NCBI GenBank assembly: GCA_000504425.1
Contig: KI632513.1
Coordinates: 1,109,491 to 1,173,490, forward strand
Length of the DNA stretch: 64,000 nt
From: Rhodopseudomonas palustris JSC-3b
GTDB taxonomy: Bacteria; Pseudomonadota; Alphaproteobacteria; Rhizobiales; Xanthobacteraceae
Direction: 5' to 3'
Below the pieces are notes generated by a model that saw only the letters and a program-made list of their open reading frames with translations, made no database searches and was not told the DNA's origin. Each line of letters starts with the position of its first letter. Position 1 is the stretch's first letter. The position numbers and the translations under genes are program-made. This document shows positions 60,754 through 64,000 of this stretch, one piece after another.

Positions 60754-60780
60754 CCCAATGACCCAATGACCCAATGACCC
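60749..60780. repeat. four perfect tandem copies of AATGACCC
   Basis: An 8-base unit repeated exactly four times. Each unit holds an ATG and, in another frame, a TGA. The array begins at the stop of the small peptide gene. Arrays of this kind expand and contract by slippage. Confidence 0.9.
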
Positions 60781-60916
60781 AGCTTTGGCCCTCATCCCCC
60801 AGCAATTCCGTCCGCTCCCGATCGCAGTGCTGATCTCCGGCGGTACGCTTCGAACCCGAAAGGCGCCGCCAGGCGCCATACCCGCAAAATCAGAAGGTCA
60901 GGCCGTCCGGAGTGGG

Positions 60917-60941
60917 GCCGCGACGGCCATGCCGTCGCGGC
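60917..60941. other. strong GC hairpin in an empty region (60781-61234)
   Basis: GCCGCGACGGC, loop CAT, GCCGTCGCGGC: a perfect 11-bp stem with no T-run on either side. The 450 bases around it hold no supportable gene. It could be a terminator of Rho-assisted type, a protein site or a leftover element. Confidence 0.4.
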
Positions 60942-61234
60942 TCTTGCGTGGCCTGCCTGCGCCACAGCGTGGACGTCCGCCTCGCGGAGCTGGACTGAAG
61001 TCGGCCGTCTGATGCTCTGCACCGCCTGCGGCACGCCTGGCACCGTCCTCATCGTGCCGAACTGGCTGCATCACCGGAATCACGCAGTGCCGTACTCGTC
61101 AAGGTGGTAATCTTCAATTTGAGCGGGCGAATCTGCATTCATCGTGATATCGTTATCTTGATGACATGAGCTGGCTGCACATATATGCAACAGTATTCTT
61201 ATTCGATTGGCTCAAAGCCCGTCCGAGCACTCTG

Positions 61235-61729
61235 ATGCCGAACTACTCACCTTTGGCTATTGCGAATGAGTTCTTGCGACGAAGGGCAAGCTCTTCGTGG
61301 CCGGCTCAGATGCAGCTTCAAAAGCTCGTCTATATTGCCCACGGCTGGAATCTTGCGATCAACAATGCGCCGTTAGTCCACAGTCTGCCCGAGGCGTGGG
61401 ATAACGGTCCTGTGTTCCGTGAAATCTGGGACCATATCCGCGACTTTGGCTACCGCGGCCCAAACTGCACGCTAACTGACCCGTTCGAAAATAAAGAAAT
61501 CGCAGAAGAACTCACGCCAGCTGAAAAGGCTGTCGTAGATCATGTTTGGAATAAGTATCAGGGGTACAGTGGGGTAGCTTTGTCGAAAATGACACACGAG
61601 CCCGGCACTCCCTGGTATAAGGCGTACTTCGGCGGCGGTCAAAACACCCCGCTCTCGAATGACGACATTAAGCAACACTACATCGACTTGGCGTTGGCGG
61701 GACGTGCCGCACAGCAAACCTCACATTAG
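61235..61729 (+). CDS. Panacea-domain (DUF4065) protein, probable antitoxin
   Basis: 164 residues from ATG 61235 (MPNYSPLAIANEFL); an upstream ATG at 61166 is in frame but would add an unusual hydrophobic leader. DUF4065 motifs: MQLQKLVYIAHGWNLA and PLVHSLPEAWDNGPVFREIWDHI, with the conserved Lys-Leu and Gly-Pro-Val positions, and a C-terminal helix ending SNDDIKQHYIDLAL. Panacea proteins are antitoxins (SocA, PanA) or phage-associated. Composition is AT-richer than the chromosome. The last 26 bases overlap the membrane-protein gene, so the two are translated together. Confidence 0.85.
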   Translation: MPNYSPLAIANEFLRRRASSSWPAQMQLQKLVYIAHGWNLAINNAPLVHSLPEAWDNGPVFREIWDHIRDFGYRGPNCTLTDPFENKEIAEELTPAEKAVVDHVWNKYQGYSGVALSKMTHEPGTPWYKAYFGGGQNTPLSNDDIKQHYIDLALAGRAAQQTSH

Positions 61730-62114
61730 CGTCGAAGATATCGACCGAGCGCCCGCGAGCCTGCCGACGACAGCGCAGCCACAAAGGCACGATGTCGACA
61801 CACTTCGTGCGGCATTTGATCGCGTGGCGACCGAGAAATTTCAGCTTCTCGACGAGATCAACAAGCTAAAGCAATCCAACAAAACCAGCGACGTGCTGAA
61901 CGGCTTGGTCAATCCATACGCGAATCGCGCATTCATCTTTATGTGCTGCTATTCTGGCCTTGTAGCTTTTCTCCTAATCGCAGCCGGTTGGAAGCTTGGC
62001 GGGTTTGATCTTCCGCCAAGCGTGTTGGAAGTACTAACTGGCAGCACCGCAGTTACCGTGATCGGGCTGGTTGGTATGGTGCTAACGGGCATTTTTATCG
62101 GCGCCCGCAAGTGA
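61704..62114 (+). CDS. two-TM membrane protein, candidate toxin of a Panacea pair
   Basis: 136 residues from GTG 61704 (GGCGGGAC directly before), overlapping the Panacea gene by 26 bases. Residues 1-35 are polar, 36-65 a likely coiled coil (DTLRAAFDRVATEKFQLLDEINKLKQ), then a membrane helix (FIFMCCYSGLVAFLLIAAGW), a short loop and a second helix (TAVTVIGLVGMVLTGIFIG) ending in ARK. No enzyme motif. Some described Panacea-linked toxins are small membrane proteins that depolarise cells; the role here is inferred from overlap and topology. A harmless phage-type membrane protein is the alternative. Confidence 0.7.
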   Translation: MPHSKPHISVEDIDRAPASLPTTAQPQRHDVDTLRAAFDRVATEKFQLLDEINKLKQSNKTSDVLNGLVNPYANRAFIFMCCYSGLVAFLLIAAGWKLGGFDLPPSVLEVLTGSTAVTVIGLVGMVLTGIFIGARK

Positions 62115-62291
62115 GACAGCAGCCCAATCCACGCGATAATGCCTTCCACCATATCCAACGATCAATCCAAGCCTGCGAACCATCCTTTCGCCTAGCCGCG
62201 ACGAGGCAGTGATACCGAACACGGCGCGCAGCTAGCTGTGAATATCCGGGATAACCGCCCTCCCCTAGAGCCTGCCACAAGAGGCGCATGC

Positions 62292-62331
62292 CATTCTAAC
62301 TGCTCGCACGAATCGGGGAGCAGTTAGAATG
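62292..62331 (+). promoter_or_regulatory. 14-bp perfect hairpin covering ribosome site and start codon
   Basis: CATTCTAACTGCTC (62292-62305), 12-base loop, GAGCAGTTAGAATG (62318-62331). The last three bases are the ATG of the SinR-like gene, and the ribosome site GGGGAG (62315-62320) is half in the loop, half in the stem. In RNA the stem would hide the start codon; in DNA it is also a good dimeric-protein site. Confidence 0.75.
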
Positions 62332-62613
62332 AGTGTCTTCTTGGTTACTTGGGATCTAAACAAGCAGAAACTGAACTACGCGCAGGCTCGCCAGAACCTC
62401 ATCGATCATCTATCTCGATACCCCCACATCAAGGACCCCGGCCTTGACTCTGTTTGGTTCATCCAGTCACCGATGGCAGCAAATTCAATCGATGCGGACA
62501 TTCGAACTCGAATAGATGATAATGACAGATTGTTGGTCACGCAGCTCGTCACTGGTCAGCATCAAGGCTGGCTTTCAAAGTCGGTGTGGGAGTGGATCAA
62601 CGCCCGCCTCTAG
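62329..62613 (+). CDS. SinR-family / Cas2-like small protein
   Basis: 94 residues. MSVFLVTWDLN as strand 1, followed by a helix (NYAQARQNLIDHLSRY), GLDSVWFIQSP as strand 2, a second helix around ADIRTRIDDNDRLLVTQL with strand 3, and the end WLSKSVWEWINARL. Order and lengths agree with the ferredoxin-like fold of Cas2, VapD and SinR-type proteins, and Asp in WDLN sits where Cas2 and VapD carry a catalytic Asp. There is no CRISPR array or other cas gene. Likely a small nuclease or a fold relative with another role. Ribosome site and start lie in a perfect hairpin. Confidence 0.75.
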   Translation: MSVFLVTWDLNKQKLNYAQARQNLIDHLSRYPHIKDPGLDSVWFIQSPMAANSIDADIRTRIDDNDRLLVTQLVTGQHQGWLSKSVWEWINARL

Positions 62614-62812
62614 CGATCCGAATTTAGCGCTGAATCCTTGCCACCCGACCTCGATCAGCCCGGGAGCCGGCGGCTCGGCGCGCGGCTTCGGTGAGGTCGA
62701 GCGAACAGCCAAGCGACCGGGCTGCCCCACGGCATGGAGTGCCAAGATCGCCGGATGGACTTCTTACAATTGCACTGCGCGAAACTCCGGGTTGGCTGTC
62801 GGAAGCATCGCC

Positions 62813-62846
62813 CTGATGTCCGATAATGAAGCTTATCGGACATCAG
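62813..62846. repeat. perfect 14-6-14 palindrome resembling paired resolvase half-sites
   Basis: CTGATGTCCGATAA, loop TGAAGC, TTATCGGACATCAG. The inner arms TGTCCGATAA match the Tn3/gamma-delta resolvase half-site pattern TGTCYGATAA as I know it. It lies just after the stop of the leftward nuclease-fusion gene (62854), so it could also form its terminator, though no T-run follows. No resolvase gene is in the window. Confidence 0.55.
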
Positions 62847-62853
62847 CCCCGGG

Positions 62854-63930
62854 TTACCCCTTCGGGGCCCGACACCCCGCCGCCTCGGCGTCTTTCGTGG
62901 TGCAGAACCAGCGCTTGCCAGGCCCCATCTTCACCTTCGCGTACCAACGGCTTCCTGGCTGATGATAGATGCACTGGCCGTTCCGGCCGACGTTGCCCTT
63001 GATGGCACATTCCGGGGATGGTGCGGCGGCCGCCGACGCTGCCCCGAGCAGCACCTCCTGCGCGTTGCGCGGCACGCTGGCCGCTCCGAGTATCGTGGTC
63101 TTCCGGTTTCGGTCGCGCCAATCCCAAGGCGCAATGAATGCGCCGCCCCATAATCCCGACAGCGCTTCCCTAGCGACGGCCTCAGAAGCCTCGTGTTCGC
63201 GCGAATAGCGGATGAAGGCCAGCGCCCAGCCCGAGCGAACCATCCACTGCTCAACGTTCTCTGAGCCGACGCGGCACGATCCAAGAGACCTGCCGTATTT
63301 GTCTTGACTGCTGACCTCGCAGGTCCAGGGCTTGTTGCCGAACCGCCGGACAAGCTCGTCGCGTGATGCGATGCCGCAGGGCCAGCGCTCCCCCTTCTCG
63401 TCGAGACAGAGCTGGTCGGTCTCCGGCGCGTCGATGCCATGCAATCGGATCTTGGTGCCGCCGATCTCGACCGTATCGCCGTCAACGATGCGCGGCACGC
63501 CGGCGACCTCGACGGTTTCGTCGCCAGGCAGGCAGACGTACTGCGTGCCCCGCATTCCAAGGCAGCGCGCCGCGCCCGCGGTGAAGTCGATCTTCACACC
63601 GGCCTCGCGGGCTTTCCCAAATGGACCTCGGTCGTTGATCCGGATGCTGCAGGTCCGGCCGTTCACGGGATTGGTCACAGAGACCGTAGTTCCCAGCGGG
63701 TATTCGTGGGAAGCCGCGGTCAGGCTGTCACGGCTGACAGGCTCGCCCGTGCTCGTGCGCGAACCGATCGAATAGAGCGACGCAAGGACTTCCTTGCCCG
63801 AACCGCACTTCCCGGTCTTGTGCACGTGACGGTGCACGGTTTCCCAGCCGCCGGCATCGGCCTCGCTCGGCTTGAGCCCGATCACCGCCGCTACGGCTCC
63901 GAAGATCATCAATGTTGAAAGGCTTCGCAT
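62854..63930 (-). CDS. secreted RlpA-like / thermonuclease fusion protein
   Basis: 358 residues. Signal peptide (about 1-26). Residues about 45-135: RlpA-type double-psi beta-barrel (ASLYSIGSRTSTGEPVSRDSLTAASHEYPLG, then RINDRGPFGKAREAG). Residues about 145-270: complete staphylococcal-nuclease domain (RIVDGDTVEIGGTKIRLHGIDAPETDQ, SSQDKYGRSLGSC, MVRSGWALAFIRYS) with catalytic Arg, Glu and Arg positions. C-terminal about 50 residues: CAIKGNVGRNGQCIYHQPGSRWY and RWFCTTKDAEAAGC, a Cys-containing module common at the end of secreted SNases. Exported nuclease carrying a cell-wall-binding type domain. Runs toward the palindrome at 62813. Confidence 0.85.
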   Translation of the reverse strand: MRSLSTLMIFGAVAAVIGLKPSEADAGGWETVHRHVHKTGKCGSGKEVLASLYSIGSRTSTGEPVSRDSLTAASHEYPLGTTVSVTNPVNGRTCSIRINDRGPFGKAREAGVKIDFTAGAARCLGMRGTQYVCLPGDETVEVAGVPRIVDGDTVEIGGTKIRLHGIDAPETDQLCLDEKGERWPCGIASRDELVRRFGNKPWTCEVSSQDKYGRSLGSCRVGSENVEQWMVRSGWALAFIRYSREHEASEAVAREALSGLWGGAFIAPWDWRDRNRKTTILGAASVPRNAQEVLLGAASAAAAPSPECAIKGNVGRNGQCIYHQPGSRWYAKVKMGPGKRWFCTTKDAEAAGCRAPKG

Positions 63931-64000
63931 GCGGTCCGAATACCCCCAGATGGCACAAGCTGCCAGTGAATAGCCTCTGGAGCCCGCCCCGCGGCGGATA

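Larger units (their letters stand above)
58431..64000. mobile_element. suspected genomic island starting at tRNA-Pro (right end outside window)
   Basis: Directly after the tRNA 3' end, coding density falls and gene content changes to small exported proteins, nucleases, a Panacea protein and a SinR/Cas2-like protein. The stretch 61.1-62.6 kb is visibly lower in GC. A resolvase-like palindrome is present at 62813-62846. No integrase and no repeat of the tRNA 3' end are found within the window, so boundaries and mobility are inferred. Confidence 0.35.

Noticed and set aside
59978-60805. Minus-strand frame of 275 codons
   Set aside because: Runs antisense through the Cys protein and the SNase-like gene and begins in the 8-base repeat.
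62329-62613. Part of a CRISPR-Cas system
   Set aside because: No repeats of array type, no cas1 or other cas gene; the protein fits the stand-alone SinR/VapD-like group better.

Overview
The window reads as chromosomal DNA of an alphaproteobacterium of the Bradyrhizobium/Rhodopseudomonas/Nitrobacter group (Nitrobacteraceae). The basis is the very high GC3 coding style, the order rplM-rpsI / PaaI-like thioesterase / enoyl-CoA hydratase / CoA-binding protein / metY, a hairpin repeat of the type common between genes in these genomes, FixJ-type regulation, and many small secreted proteins typical of Rhizobiales. The genus is inferred, not proven.

Layout. (1) 1-7.3 kb: the start of a SphA-like outer-membrane protein gene, a secreted hypothetical, a periplasmic sulfatase, a small exported protein, a DUF2721 membrane protein and an octaheme cytochrome c with HEAT and TPR regions. 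(2) 7.6-21.5 kb: a heavy-metal region. A plus-strand operon encodes a complete CzcCBA-like efflux pump followed by a histidine kinase and a FixJ-type regulator. A convergent minus-strand operon encodes a CusAB copper/silver pump, a YtkA/FixH-like protein and a His/Cys-rich exported protein, behind a promoter whose spacer is a CsoR-like operator. (3) 21.6-24.9 kb: membrane protein, winged-helix regulator, cis-prenyltransferase (UppS family) and a B12-binding radical SAM enzyme, with two copies of the same operator-like dyad. (4) 25.6-32.7 kb: TRAP transporter, acyl-CoA synthetase, MetQ-like binding protein and PaaK-like ligase, which looks like uptake and CoA activation of organic acids. (5) 32.8-41.1 kb: minus-strand housekeeping block (metallo-hydrolase, tatD, metG, holB, tmk, dacA, rlpA) with one opposite-strand epoxide-hydrolase-like gene inside it. 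(6) 41.3-58.3 kb: AI-2E family permease, monooxygenase-like protein, diguanylate cyclase, rplM-rpsI, thioesterase, crotonase, CoA-binding protein, metY, paired crcB with DUF190, ctaA, a Wzc/GumC-like protein with a worn-out ATPase motif, a polyprenyl glycosylphosphotransferase and kup.

(7) From tRNA-Pro(GGG) at 58.35 kb to the end the character changes: coding density drops, part of the DNA has visibly lower GC, and the genes are small, exported or of defence/mobile type. They include two thermonuclease-family proteins (one fused to an RlpA-like domain), a Panacea (DUF4065) protein overlapping a two-TM membrane protein in the style of a toxin-antitoxin pair, and a solo SinR/Cas2-like protein whose start codon lies inside a perfect 14-bp hairpin. 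A second perfect 14-bp palindrome resembles paired resolvase half-sites. I read this as the beginning of a genomic island inserted at the tRNA gene; its far end is outside the window and no integrase is visible.

The most promising leads are the Panacea pair and the SinR-like gene with its start-site hairpin, the UppS plus B12-radical-SAM operon with its repeated operator, and the copper-type operator inside the cus promoter. No CRISPR array, rRNA or intact insertion sequence is visible.
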